Below, one piece after another: positions 8,038 through 16,748 of a stretch of 46,013 nt of DNA. This DNA is from Thermodesulfovibrionales bacterium (GTDB lineage: Bacteria; Nitrospirota; Thermodesulfovibrionia; Thermodesulfovibrionales; SM23-35). Made by a program: the position numbers and the translations under genes. The notes under the pieces are model-generated. The model was not told where the DNA came from. It did not search any database and saw only the letters and a program-made list of their open reading frames with translations. Position 1 is the first letter of the stretch; the number at the start of each line of letters is the position of its first letter. The DNA lies in NCBI GenBank assembly GCA_031082155.1, contig JAVHLL010000005.1:1-46013 (forward strand), in the 5' to 3' direction.

Positions 8038-8220
8038 TTATTTCAGGCAGTCTGTTCTCCACAGGCAGTTTATCTGATCGCACTCACCGGACGTTGCAGC
8101 ACCGAAGCATTCAAAATTTCCTTCTGCCCGCTGAATTGCTCTGATAATGTTTTCTTTCTTCATAGTTCCAGGGCTCAGTCCCTTTGCTTTGGCTATTTCC
8201 CTGATCTGCTTCACGTTCAT
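8038..8220 (-). CDS. Small SAP/Rho-N-like DNA-binding domain protein
   Basis: A 60-residue protein. Residues 1-35 (MNVKQIREIAKAKGLSPG then KKENIIRAIQ) form the helix-extended-helix of the SAP/Rho N-terminal type that binds nucleic acid. The tail holds four cysteines (C38, C47, C52, C58) that could bind zinc. The start has an excellent AAAGGAGG site. It is convergent with endoQ, whose stop lies 12 bases away, and lies downstream of nadC on the same strand. Small proteins of this shape are common in anaerobes, and their partners are unknown. Confidence 0.75.
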   Translation of the reverse strand: MNVKQIREIAKAKGLSPGTMKKENIIRAIQRAEGNFECFGAATSGECDQINCLWRTDCLK

Positions 8221-8327
8221 TTTTTCCTCCTTTAACCCTTTTTATTTATCAACTGACCATAAAAAATACTGCATCCTCCGTACCCGTCAGCAACTCACAA
8301 ATAATATAGGTTCACTCTCACACAATA

Positions 8328-9167
8328 TCAAACCCCGGCCATGATTTTCAAGGATATATCTACTGCAGGCGCCGAATGGGTAAGGGCGCCTACTGATATA
8401 AAATCAACCCCGGTTTCGGCGATTGCCCTCACATTCTCAAGGGTTACCCCACCCGAAGCTTCAAGCAATACCCTCCCGTGAGCGGCTGTTACCGATGCCT
8501 TGATCTCATCAACTGACATATTGTCAAGCATTACGATATCCGCTCCTGCTTCAATGGCTTCCTTTAGTTCCTGAACAGTCTGGACTTCAATCTCTATTCT
8601 CATAAGATGATGGGCTTTTTTTGCCAGGAATACTGCCTTCTGGATGCCGCCTGCAGCACTTATGTGGTTGTCCTTTATCAGGATGCCGTCAAAGAGTCCG
8701 AAACGGTGGTTGCTCCCTCCGCCGGTTTTTACTGCATATTTTTCCATGAACCGGAGACCCGGCGTAGTCTTCCTTGTATCGACTATTCGGGCAGTACAGC
8801 CTTGCACAAGATCTCTATAGATACGGGTCAGGGTCGATATGCCGGAGAGCCTCTGGAGGAGATTCAGGCTTACTCTCTCTCCCGCGAGGATGCCTGATGT
8901 TTTCCCGGAAACTTCGGCAAGAATAGCTCCTTTTTGGATGCTTTCTCCTTCCCTGAAAAAACTCCGAAAAGAAAGCGAGGGGTCGAGCAGGCGGAATACT
9001 TCATTTACAAAGGGAATTCCGGCCAGAACAAAATCCGATTTTGCAAGGTAATGTGCTCTGGAGGTGTGCTCAGCGGGAATAAGAAGGTCTGTGGTAATAT
9101 CACCAGGGCCGATATCCTCTTCAAGTGCACGGCGGAGGAAGTCAAAAACACCTGAAGGGATCTCCAT
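8328..9167 (-). CDS. nadC: Nicotinate-nucleotide pyrophosphorylase (carboxylating)
   Basis: A 279-residue quinolinate phosphoribosyltransferase, converting quinolinate and PRPP to nicotinate mononucleotide in de novo NAD synthesis. The family motifs are present: EDIGPGDITTD near the start, GERVSLNLLQRLSGI, and TRKTTPGLR...KYAVKTGGGSNHRFGL. Later come IEIEVQTVQE, VMLDNMS and LEASGGV near the end. A GGAGA ribosome-binding site precedes the ATG, one base after the upstream stop. It is the last gene of the minus-strand operon that begins with nadE, so two NAD-synthesis genes bracket it. Confidence 0.96.
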   Translation of the reverse strand: MEIPSGVFDFLRRALEEDIGPGDITTDLLIPAEHTSRAHYLAKSDFVLAGIPFVNEVFRLLDPSLSFRSFFREGESIQKGAILAEVSGKTSGILAGERVSLNLLQRLSGISTLTRIYRDLVQGCTARIVDTRKTTPGLRFMEKYAVKTGGGSNHRFGLFDGILIKDNHISAAGGIQKAVFLAKKAHHLMRIEIEVQTVQELKEAIEAGADIVMLDNMSVDEIKASVTAAHGRVLLEASGGVTLENVRAIAETGVDFISVGALTHSAPAVDISLKIMAGV

Positions 9168-9168
9168 G

Positions 9169-9654
9169 CTATTTTCTCCTGAAAAGGAGGGAGATGAATC
9201 CCGATATACCTCCTAACACAGCCCCAAGGGCGAATGCGGAACGCCAATCGAGAATTGTTGTCACATTTCCTTCTATTCTGTTCGCAATGACAAGGAAGGC
9301 AGAGGTATTATCGGCTTTCACCTTATGTGACGCCATGATACCAACAGCGGAATTGTGTGCGGTGGCTTGTTCGCGTGCAAGGATCAGGGGAGTACAGGAA
9401 AAATTGCTCGATACTCTCTCCGCTGCGGTAATTCCGCTTATACTCTGGTTGAGGTTGATATCGGTTCCCCGCAGGATACCGGATGCCCCCTGGGTTACCT
9501 CTACCCGTTCGCCGTCAATACTCAGCGCGCATACCTGGTTGAGTTCAACATGCCCACCTTCAACTGCGCGGATTGTGCTCTGCTTGATATTGATGAATTC
9601 GCCTTCAACAAACTCGAAATCCCCTTTTTCAAGTTCACTTTTGCTTTTGGACAT
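9169..9654 (-). CDS. Membrane-anchored protein of 15-residue repeats
   Basis: A 161-residue protein that I cannot assign to a named family. Residues 21-137 divide cleanly into about eight units of 15 residues (one of 16), each opening with a V/I-x-hydrophobic-x-Q/N pattern. The first units begin INIKQ, VELNQ, VEVTQ and INLNQ; later ones are more degenerate (ATAHN, VKADN). Such periodicity suggests a beta-solenoid or similar stacked fold. Residues about 138-157 form a hydrophobic helix, and the end is LLFRRK, so the repeats are probably held at the inner face of the cytoplasmic membrane. The gene starts inside the end of valS with a strong GGAGGTG site, and nadC follows one base after its stop. 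Confidence 0.75.
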   Translation of the reverse strand: MSKSKSELEKGDFEFVEGEFINIKQSTIRAVEGGHVELNQVCALSIDGERVEVTQGASGILRGTDINLNQSISGITAAERVSSNFSCTPLILAREQATAHNSAVGIMASHKVKADNTSAFLVIANRIEGNVTTILDWRSAFALGAVLGGISGFISLLFRRK

Positions 9655-12442
9655 TATTTTTCACCTCCGCATCTTTTAGTGTGTTTATGCTCTCTGCAAT
9701 CTTCTTTTTCATGCTGAGCAATTCCTCAGATTTTGCTTTTTCCTTTTCGACGACCTTTTGGGGCGCCCTCTGGAGAAAGTCATCGTTCATGAGTTTTTTG
9801 TTGAGCATGGTAATGGATTCCTCAAGCTTTGCCAAGTCTTTCTTAAGTCTATCGAGTTCTGCGCCGATATTCAAGACGGCTTTCAAAGGAACAAATATCT
9901 CCATGTCAGTTTTGACAGAGGTGGCAGAGCCCTCGGGCTTCACAATATCAAGCCCGATCGTGATTTCTTCCGCCTTTGCGAGAGCCTTCAGGTACGGCAT
10001 GTTATCCCGCAGGATTTTTTCTGCTTTCCGGTGATATGCCTTGATGAAAACGATCACTTTCAGTGACGGTGCAATGTTCAATTCTCCTCTGATGGTTCTG
10101 ATTCCGGTGACCGCGTCAATGAGGAATGACATATCTTCTTCTGCGTGCAGATTCCTCGAGAGTGATTTTGGATAATCCGAGACCATAATGCTTTCATATT
10201 TTCCGGTTTCAGGCTTCAGCAGATCGCCTGGGGTGGCAGTTTTCAAGGTCCGGCATTTCTCTTTTAATGGTTTCTGATTTTTTCCCGCTGTTTCCAGGTC
10301 CCGTATATGCGGTATCTTCTGCCAGATTTCTTCCGTTACATATGGCATAAAGGGATGGAGGAGCTTTAATGAGGTGTCGAGTATTGCAAGGAGGCACCAT
10401 TGAACCTCCTTCTCCATATTTTTATTCTGAAAGTCGCATTTTGCCATCTCTATATACCAGTCACAGAACTCATGCCAGATGAACTGATAGATACTGCTGG
10501 CAGCATCATTGAACCGGTATTCCTCCAATGCCGCATTCATTTCCCCGGTCACTGCAGCAAGGCGACTCAGTATCCAATTATTCGCCAGTCCTGAGTGAGC
10601 GAGAGGTCTTTGCATAGAAGTCAGTTCTTTTTCTTCAGCTCCCTGTATGTTCATCATTATGAACCGGGAGGCGTTCCAGAGCTTATTCACAAAGTGCCTG
10701 TATCCTTCAACCCTGTCCTCAGAGAATTTGATATCTCTCCCCTGTGCAGCAAATGCCGCAAGAGTGAACCGGAATGAATCTGTTCCATACCTGTCCATCA
10801 TGATGAGAGGATCGACGACATTGCCTTTTGACTTTGACATTTTCATCCCGTGCATGTCCCTGACCAGTGCATGGATATATACGTCCCGGAAAGGAACGTC
10901 TCCCATGAATTTCAGTCCCATCATGGTCATCCGTGCAACCCAGAAAAAGATGATGTCGAAGCCGGTCACCAGCACACTGGTCGGGTAGTAAGTTTTCAGG
11001 TCATCGGTATTGTCGGGCCAGCCGAATGTGGAAAATGGCCATAAGGCGGAGGAGAACCAGGTATCAAGTACATCGTCATCCTGTTTTAATGCGGATGATC
11101 CGCAATGCGCACAGTGACGGGGAATTTCACGGAATACGTTGACGCCCTGTTTTGCCTTGCATGCGTCATTTTTCTGCTCCTGACAATACCAGACAGGTAT
11201 CCTGTGTCCCCACCATATCTGGCGGGATATGCACCAGTCCCTTATACTTTCCATCCAGGCAAAGAAGGTATTCTCCCACGACTGGGGGATAATCCTGATT
11301 TTGCCTGTTCTTACGGCGCTGGTGGCTTCACGGGCCATAGCCTGGACATTTACATACCATTGGAGAGTCGAGAGGGGTTCGGTAATAGTTTTACACCGGT
11401 AACAATGCCCGATTGCATGCTGATGCGGTTCTTCCCTGACGATCAGATTAAGTTCCCTTAAATCGTTCCGGACAAGTTTTCTGCATTCATACCGGTCAAG
11501 GCCTGAATATTTTTCTCCTGCATCGTAAGTCATACGACCATCGTCTCCAATGACTGTAAGAAAAGGCAGGGGAGGTTTCTGCCTCTTCGCGATTGTTTCA
11601 TCATTGAAGTCATGGGCAGGGGTTACCTTCACCGCACCGGTTCCAAATGAAGGGTCAACCGCAGTGTCAGCAATAACAGGAATTTTTCTCTTCGTGAGGG
11701 GAAGTGAAACTTTTTTCCCGATATATTCCCTGTATCTCTCATCTTCAGGATGCACAGCAACCGCAGTATCACCGAGCATGGTTTCAGGTCTTGTTGTGGC
11801 AACTGTAATGGACTTTCCGCTTCTATCTGCAAGCGGATATTTGATATAGGTCAGTTTTCCTTCCAGGGTATCGTACTCGACTTCAAGATCTGAAAGAGCG
11901 GTATGGCAGCGTGGACACCAGTTGATCAGGCGGTTGTCTCTGTAGATGAGTCCTTCTTCGAAAAGCCTTACAAAGACCTCTCTCACCGCTTTGGAAAGTC
12001 CTTCATCGAGGGTGAATCGTTCTCTTGACCAGTCACACGAGGCGCCGAGTCTCTGCAACTGATGAATAATAATTCCCCCTGATTCAGCTTTCCATTTCCA
12101 TACGCGCTCTGTAAACGCATCGCGGCCAAGCATATGCCTGTCGAGTCCGTCGGCGGCGAGCTGCTTTTCGACAACATTCTGTGTAGCAATACCGGCATGA
12201 TCCGTCCCCGGCAGCCAGAGGACCCGAAACCCCGACATTCTTTTCCAGCGGGCAAGGATATCCTGCAACACACTGTTCAGGGCATGTCCCATATGAAGCG
12301 AACCGGTGACATTTGGGGGAGGGATGACCAGAGAATAGGGAGCAGCGCTACTGGCTGGATCGGGCGTAAAATATCCCTTGGAGATCCAGAAAGCATACCA
12401 TTTTTTTTCTACACCGTGCGGATCAAAACCCTTGTCTAAAAT
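9635..12442 (-). CDS. valS: Valine--tRNA ligase, apparent ATT start
   Basis: Class I synthetase charging tRNA-Val. Homology runs from about LDKGFDPHGVEKKWY, through the HIGH region PPPNVTGSLHMGHA, the editing domain and KMSKSKGNVV, to a C-terminal coiled-coil arm. The frame is open from a TGA inside the upstream gene, and contains no ATG, GTG or TTG before the ATG within the HIGH motif at 12292. That later start would delete essential residues. The best start is ATT at 12442, five bases after an AAGG site, overlapping the stop of the response-regulator gene by seven bases and giving about 935 residues. Alternatives are another rare start in the same stretch, or a sequencing frameshift. Confidence 0.93.
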   Translation of the reverse strand: MLDKGFDPHGVEKKWYAFWISKGYFTPDPASSAAPYSLVIPPPNVTGSLHMGHALNSVLQDILARWKRMSGFRVLWLPGTDHAGIATQNVVEKQLAADGLDRHMLGRDAFTERVWKWKAESGGIIIHQLQRLGASCDWSRERFTLDEGLSKAVREVFVRLFEEGLIYRDNRLINWCPRCHTALSDLEVEYDTLEGKLTYIKYPLADRSGKSITVATTRPETMLGDTAVAVHPEDERYREYIGKKVSLPLTKRKIPVIADTAVDPSFGTGAVKVTPAHDFNDETIAKRQKPPLPFLTVIGDDGRMTYDAGEKYSGLDRYECRKLVRNDLRELNLIVREEPHQHAIGHCYRCKTITEPLSTLQWYVNVQAMAREATSAVRTGKIRIIPQSWENTFFAWMESIRDWCISRQIWWGHRIPVWYCQEQKNDACKAKQGVNVFREIPRHCAHCGSSALKQDDDVLDTWFSSALWPFSTFGWPDNTDDLKTYYPTSVLVTGFDIIFFWVARMTMMGLKFMGDVPFRDVYIHALVRDMHGMKMSKSKGNVVDPLIMMDRYGTDSFRFTLAAFAAQGRDIKFSEDRVEGYRHFVNKLWNASRFIMMNIQGAEEKELTSMQRPLAHSGLANNWILSRLAAVTGEMNAALEEYRFNDAASSIYQFIWHEFCDWYIEMAKCDFQNKNMEKEVQWCLLAILDTSLKLLHPFMPYVTEEIWQKIPHIRDLETAGKNQKPLKEKCRTLKTATPGDLLKPETGKYESIMVSDYPKSLSRNLHAEEDMSFLIDAVTGIRTIRGELNIAPSLKVIVFIKAYHRKAEKILRDNMPYLKALAKAEEITIGLDIVKPEGSATSVKTDMEIFVPLKAVLNIGAELDRLKKDLAKLEESITMLNKKLMNDDFLQRAPQKVVEKEKAKSEELLSMKKKIAESINTLKDAEVKNNVQKQK

Positions 12443-13383
12443 TCTGACCTTATCCTCTCTATTTCCTTTGTGATCATTGTTTCAGCAAGGTCGGGTACCG
12501 TTTCCCAGATTACCTTTTCGACCTCTTTGGTCAGAGATTCAAGGGAGCCCTTCAGCATCTCTTTCAGCATCCGCTCTACAAGGTCTGGGGTAACTTCCCA
12601 CAAAATCTTTTCGACAGAGTCTTTTATGATGGGGGTTAATGAAGCAAGAATGGTCTCCTTGACTTCAAGAGAGGCAAGAAAAGAGGAAACTCTTTCGTTC
12701 ACCGCTTTTTCAAAGACTGCCTTCAATTCATCTTTCGATGGGAGTGCTCTTTCCGGGGACTCCGTTCTTAAGCCCGCAGGCGCTTCTTTTTCTCTCTCTT
12801 CAGACGACGCAGGAGCAACAACGGATGTCTCTTCGGCAACCTCTTCCGGTATTTCTTCAGCAAGTTCGAGCATCTCTTCCAATCCCGCGATAACAGGTTC
12901 TTCTTCAGTGAGGACGCTTGCCTCTGCAGCTTCGGTTGTCTCTTCCATGGCCCAGAGGTCTTCTTCCGGAACAATTGCAGGCTCTTCCAGGCTCAAGGTC
13001 TCTGCTTCCACGACCGAGATAGTGAGCGCTGCATTGATCTTGCTGATCAACTCCTGCGATTCGAACGGTTTTACAATAAAACCATCAGCCTGAACCTGGT
13101 TCGCAAGTTCTTCATCGACAGGTTCAAAGGCGCCGGCAAGGAGAATGACCGGAATATTTCCGGTAGCAGTATCCTGCTTAATCATCTCGCAGAGCTGGTA
13201 GCCGTTTACCTTTGGCATTTCGATGTCAGCGAGGATGATATCCGGCCTGAACTCTGCGAGCGCAGCAAGCGCTTCTTCCCCTGAACCTACCGATCTGATC
13301 TCGAAATCTTCCTCGGCAAGAATTAGTTCGACTACTTTTTGTATTGTAACACTATCATCTGCTAGAAGAAGTTTATGGGCCAC
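12436..13383 (-). CDS. CheY-like response regulator with paired helical C-terminal repeats
   Basis: A 315-residue protein. Residues 4-120 are a receiver domain with D9/D10, phospho-acceptor D53 (LADIEMP) and K105 (VKPF). The usual Thr/Ser switch position reads LLAGAF, so it may be atypical. A long acidic Glu/Ala/Val-rich linker (about 125-205) follows. The C-terminal 90 residues are amphipathic helices containing a near-duplicate: VEKILWEVTPDLVERML, then VEKVIWETVPDLAETMI. The family occurs in Nitrospirota and Myxococcota-type genomes, where its output is not defined. The start is GTG with an AGAGGTG site. The stop overlaps the valS start region, implying translational coupling. Confidence 0.85.
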   Translation of the reverse strand: MAHKLLLADDSVTIQKVVELILAEEDFEIRSVGSGEEALAALAEFRPDIILADIEMPKVNGYQLCEMIKQDTATGNIPVILLAGAFEPVDEELANQVQADGFIVKPFESQELISKINAALTISVVEAETLSLEEPAIVPEEDLWAMEETTEAAEASVLTEEEPVIAGLEEMLELAEEIPEEVAEETSVVAPASSEEREKEAPAGLRTESPERALPSKDELKAVFEKAVNERVSSFLASLEVKETILASLTPIIKDSVEKILWEVTPDLVERMLKEMLKGSLESLTKEVEKVIWETVPDLAETMITKEIERIRSEF

Positions 13384-13415
13384 GCTTCACCTCTCAGAAT
13401 ATCTTTGAAAAAATT

Positions 13416-14252
13416 TTATTGCTCTGTACCAAAAAAGTCAAGGGATTTATCATAAAGTTCTTTTTTGCTCAGTCCGTATGCTTCTGCAATCCTCCTGGCA
13501 GCCTCTTTCCTTTTCAGACCTTTTTTCATCAGAGAAAGGACTTCCTCAACCGCATCATCACCTGCTGTTTTCCTCCCGCTTTTTCTCCCCTCAACAAGTA
13601 TTACGTACTCTCCCATGAGCACAGTTTTTTCAAGCTGATGCATGATGTCAGAGAGAGTACCTCTGAAAATCTCTTCATGGATTTTTGTCAATTCTTTTAC
13701 GACTGCCGCTGCTCTCTCTGTAAATATCTGATCCATGTCTGTAAGGGCCTCTAAGAGCCTGTGAGGGGCTTCATAGAAAATCAGAGTACCTGCTTCGAAG
13801 ACCAGTTCCCTGAGGATTTTCTGACGTTGGGTATTTTTTGGAGGGAGGAACCCTATAAAAGTGAAGTTGTCCGTCGGAAGACCTGACACCGAAAGGGCTG
13901 TAATGCATGCCGAGGGACCGGGTACCGGCACGATGTGAATACGTTCTTCGATGGCCTTTTTTACTACTACTCTTCCGGGATCTGATATGCCGGGTGTGCC
14001 GGCGTCAGAAATCAGCGCAACCGAATGGCCGGAAAGAAGTTTGTCGATGATTTCTTCTGCTCTCACCTTTTCCTTCCCGCTCCAGTAACTGATCATGGGT
14101 TTTTTTATGCCGTAGTGAGTGAGCAGTTTCAGTGAATGGCGGGTGTCCTCTGCTGCGATGAAATCAACTTCTCTGAGCACACGCAAAGCCCGGAAAGTGA
14201 TATCTTCCAGATTTCCGATAGGCGTCGAAACGATAAAGAGGGTGCCCTTCAC
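13416..14252 (-). CDS. rsmI: 16S rRNA (cytidine1402-2'-O)-methyltransferase
   Basis: A 278-residue SAM-dependent methyltransferase that adds the 2'-O-methyl group at C1402 in the decoding centre. Diagnostic segments are LFIVSTPIGNLEDITFRALRVL, AEDTRHS, SDAGTPGISDPG, VPGPSA and FIGFLPP. Together they give the tetrapyrrole-methylase-like fold with its C-terminal extension. The gene starts at a GTG overlapping the stop of the preceding 85-codon gene (GTGA), so it is translationally coupled. It sits in the nadE-nadC operon. Confidence 0.95.
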   Translation of the reverse strand: MKGTLFIVSTPIGNLEDITFRALRVLREVDFIAAEDTRHSLKLLTHYGIKKPMISYWSGKEKVRAEEIIDKLLSGHSVALISDAGTPGISDPGRVVVKKAIEERIHIVPVPGPSACITALSVSGLPTDNFTFIGFLPPKNTQRQKILRELVFEAGTLIFYEAPHRLLEALTDMDQIFTERAAAVVKELTKIHEEIFRGTLSDIMHQLEKTVLMGEYVILVEGRKSGRKTAGDDAVEEVLSLMKKGLKRKEAARRIAEAYGLSKKELYDKSLDFFGTEQ

Positions 14253-14506
14253 TCGATATTCAGCAGCTTTTTAAGGCGTTTATCAGCGCGTACAACTTCG
14301 TCGACCTCATCACCTGAGAGATCCCACGAATACTTCCCCTCGGAAGAGCGTTTCAGTTTGATCCTGACAGGCTTCCTGGGTTTCACCTGCTGGATTTCCG
14401 GCTGTTTCTTCACCTGGAACGTTTTGGTATCGGCCGAAATGGCGGGTTCCAGAGTGAAAGGCAGAAAAAGCACTGTGATCACAAGTAGAATGAGTATTCT
14501 CTTCAT
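14249..14506 (-). CDS. Small exported basic protein
   Basis: An 85-residue protein with a Sec-type signal peptide (MKRILILLVITVLFLPF, cleavage about AISA at 25). The mature part is Lys/Arg- and Pro-rich (VKKQPEIQQVKPRKPVRIK), followed by an acidic segment SGDEVDEVVRADKRLKKLLNIE. No cysteines are present and I do not recognise a family. Its ATG overlaps the stop of the zinc-ribbon gene upstream by one base, and its stop overlaps the rsmI start, so it belongs firmly to the operon. It is probably periplasmic. Confidence 0.7.
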   Translation of the reverse strand: MKRILILLVITVLFLPFTLEPAISADTKTFQVKKQPEIQQVKPRKPVRIKLKRSSEGKYSWDLSGDEVDEVVRADKRLKKLLNIE

Positions 14507-14697
14507 CAGTATTTCAACCCTTTCTCAAGCTTGAAATTCTTTATTGCAGATGTTGTCCATCCTATTCTGTATGATTGTCCGCATTGAGGACAGATAAGGG
14601 CAATGCGGGTTTTCCCCTGTGTTTTTTTGAAAGCAACATGAAATCCCCGTTCGTACCCGCATTCCGGACAAACCCTCAGTTCTTCCTGTAGATTCAT
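14506..14697 (-). CDS. Small two-CxxC zinc-ribbon protein
   Basis: A 63-residue protein with CPECG (10-14) and CPQCG (36-40), separated by 21 residues rich in basic and aromatic groups: a rubredoxin/zinc-ribbon knuckle pair likely to hold one zinc. The C-terminus (SAIKNFKLEKGLKY) is basic. It begins six bases after nadE ends and overlaps the next gene by one base. It probably binds nucleic acid or protein; the specific role is unknown. Confidence 0.75.
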   Translation of the reverse strand: MNLQEELRVCPECGYERGFHVAFKKTQGKTRIALICPQCGQSYRIGWTTSAIKNFKLEKGLKY

Positions 14698-14703
14698 GAC
14701 TGG

Positions 14704-16449
14704 TTAATACCCCTTATATCGGTTTGTTATTGGAACCCGTCTGTCTCTTCCGAGGGCCCTCTCGGTAATCTTTATGCCCGGCGGGGCCTGGCGCCTTTTA
14801 TATTCGCTGTTGTCGATCATCCGGATCACCTCCTGTGCACGTGGCGGCTCACACCCGAGCAAAAGTATTTCCCGGTATCCCTTGTCTTCTTCAATATATG
14901 CCTTGAGAATAGGATCAAGGAGAGAATAAGGCGGTAGAGTATCTCTGTCCTTCTGCCCGGGTTTGAGTTCTGCCGAAGGTTCTTTTGTGAATATCCTGGC
15001 GGGTATGACCGGTTTTCCTGCATGAATATTTTTCCACCTGCAGAGCTCATAAACCATCGTCTTCGGTACGTCTTTAATAACCGCAAACCCCCCGGCCATA
15101 TCCCCATAAAGCGTGGCATATCCAACGCTCATCTCGGATTTGTTGCCGGTTGTGAGGACAAGCCATTTAAATTTATTCGAGAACGCCATGAGGATATTGC
15201 CGCGTATCCTTGCCTGGAGATTTTCTTCGGTTACATCAGGCGCTGTCCCGGTGAATTCTTTTTTGAATGCGGCAAGGTAAGCCTTGAAAACTGCAGTTAT
15301 AGGGATCTCCTTTATCCTGATGCCCAGAGTTTTGCCGAGGATATACACATCTTCCCTGCTCTGTTGTGAAGTATAGGGAGACGGCATGAAGAGTCCGGTG
15401 ACGTTTTTTCTCCCAAGGGCATCAACCGCAATGGCTGCAACGAGTGCCGAGTCAATGCCGCCGCTCAACCCTATGACACTGCGTTCGAAACCGTTTTTTC
15501 TTACATAATCACGGGTGCCGAGTGCCAGTGCTCTATATATCTCTTCTGTCTGCTCCAGGGGTTCAGGATATTGTTGAGAGGAGGGAAGAGATTTCCCCGT
15601 CTTTTTCCTGTGACGCTTTTTCTCATGGGGGATGACGATCTTTTCGACAGCCTCTTTCCCGATCTTTGTGACTTCCTGTCTCCTGAGGGGTGCATGGAGC
15701 CGTTTCATGAGAATACCTTTCAGGTCGAGGTCAATGACAACGAGGTCTTCTTCAAATTGCCTGCCCCGGGCGATCACCGAGCCGTTCTGATCGAGGACGA
15801 TGCTCTGGCCGTCAAATACCAGTTCGTCCTGGCCCCCAACGGTATTCACATATGCGACCACGACCGCATTGTCTGTGGCTCTCGTCGAGAGCATCGTCTC
15901 CCTGAATTTTCCTTTTCCGATACGGTAAGGAGAAGCATTGATGTTAAGAATGATCTCGGCTCCTGCCAGTGCCTGGGTCCTCGAAGGGCCTTCAGGATAC
16001 CAGATGTCTTCACAGATGTTTATCCCTATCCAGGTATCGTGGATTCCGTATACGGGACATCTCGTCCCGGCCTGAAAATAACGGTATTCATCGAAGACCC
16101 CATAATTGGGGAGGTACATCTTGTGATAGGTATCAAGAAGACGTTTGTCAGAGAGGACGGCTGCGGCATTATAAATGTCGTCTTTCCTGTCGACAAATCC
16201 GACGACCGCAATGATGCCGGACGTCTGTTTCCTCACCTTCCGGAGCGCTTCGAGGTTGTCGTCAATAAACTGACTTTTGAGGACCAAATCCTCGGGAGGA
16301 TAGCCTGTAATTGCAAGTTCAGGGAAAACTACGACGTCGGTATGGACTTTTTTTGCCTTCTGTATATACTCGGTGATCTTCGCAACGTTCCCATTGAGGT
16401 CTCCGACAGTCGGATTAATCTGTGCAAGGGCTATTCGTAACGATCCCAT
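14704..16449 (-). CDS. nadE: Glutamine-dependent NAD+ synthetase
   Basis: A 581-residue two-domain enzyme that makes NAD from deamido-NAD using ammonia released from glutamine. The N-terminal nitrilase-like glutaminase has the triad E44 (FPELAITGYPPEDL), K110 (HKMYLPN) and C146 (NICEDIWYP). The C-terminal synthetase has the ATP pyrophosphatase loop SGGIDS at about 329-334, then TTGNKSE and YGDMAGG. A TTG four codons upstream is possible, but the ATG at 16449 is preceded by GGAG at the right distance. It heads the minus-strand operon that also ends with nadC. Confidence 0.96.
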   Translation of the reverse strand: MGSLRIALAQINPTVGDLNGNVAKITEYIQKAKKVHTDVVVFPELAITGYPPEDLVLKSQFIDDNLEALRKVRKQTSGIIAVVGFVDRKDDIYNAAAVLSDKRLLDTYHKMYLPNYGVFDEYRYFQAGTRCPVYGIHDTWIGINICEDIWYPEGPSRTQALAGAEIILNINASPYRIGKGKFRETMLSTRATDNAVVVAYVNTVGGQDELVFDGQSIVLDQNGSVIARGRQFEEDLVVIDLDLKGILMKRLHAPLRRQEVTKIGKEAVEKIVIPHEKKRHRKKTGKSLPSSQQYPEPLEQTEEIYRALALGTRDYVRKNGFERSVIGLSGGIDSALVAAIAVDALGRKNVTGLFMPSPYTSQQSREDVYILGKTLGIRIKEIPITAVFKAYLAAFKKEFTGTAPDVTEENLQARIRGNILMAFSNKFKWLVLTTGNKSEMSVGYATLYGDMAGGFAVIKDVPKTMVYELCRWKNIHAGKPVIPARIFTKEPSAELKPGQKDRDTLPPYSLLDPILKAYIEEDKGYREILLLGCEPPRAQEVIRMIDNSEYKRRQAPPGIKITERALGRDRRVPITNRYKGY

Positions 16450-16547
16450 ACCATACTCCAATTCAAAACGAACTCTTTTTCAATGGTTATCATTAATACG
16501 GTTTGACCGGATAATCCAGTTCTTTTTCCAAAAACTTTTGATCCTGG

Positions 16548-16570
16548 ATTCCCCGATCAAGTCGGGGAAT
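16548..16570. repeat. Short palindromic repeat ATTCCCCGA-TCAAG-TCGGGGAAT
   Basis: A 9-bp perfect stem with a 5-base loop lies in the ~300-base gap upstream of nadE. It is followed by GACAG, as in the GTCATTCC-type arms at 5756. It has the look of a dispersed REP-like unit. No T-run follows, so a terminator role is unlikely. The remainder of the gap 16450-16682 holds nothing else I can support. Confidence 0.5.
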
Positions 16571-16682
16571 GACAGAAAGGACCGTAAACAACTCTCAAGA
16601 AATTTAAAGATTAATAATATCGATCTCTGAAAACAGTGCATAATTCTGCTTATTATAGCATTAGATAAATGTTTCAACAAAC

Positions 16683-16711
16683 TTGACATGGCGCCATGAA
16701 AAATTTAGAGT
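16683..16711 (+). promoter_or_regulatory. Candidate sigma-70 promoter for the holin-like gene
   Basis: TTGACA at 16683-16688 and TAGAGT at 16706-16711 are separated by exactly 17 bases. This places a start site near 16718, about 30 bases before the ATG at 16749. It is a pattern match only. Confidence 0.4.
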
Positions 16712-16748
16712 ACGAGTAGGGAAAGGTATTCAACAGGAAGAAAACTAT

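Noticed and set aside
15571-16440. Plus-strand frame of 289 codons across nadE
   Set aside because: Antisense to nadE; the frame results from codon usage of the true gene.
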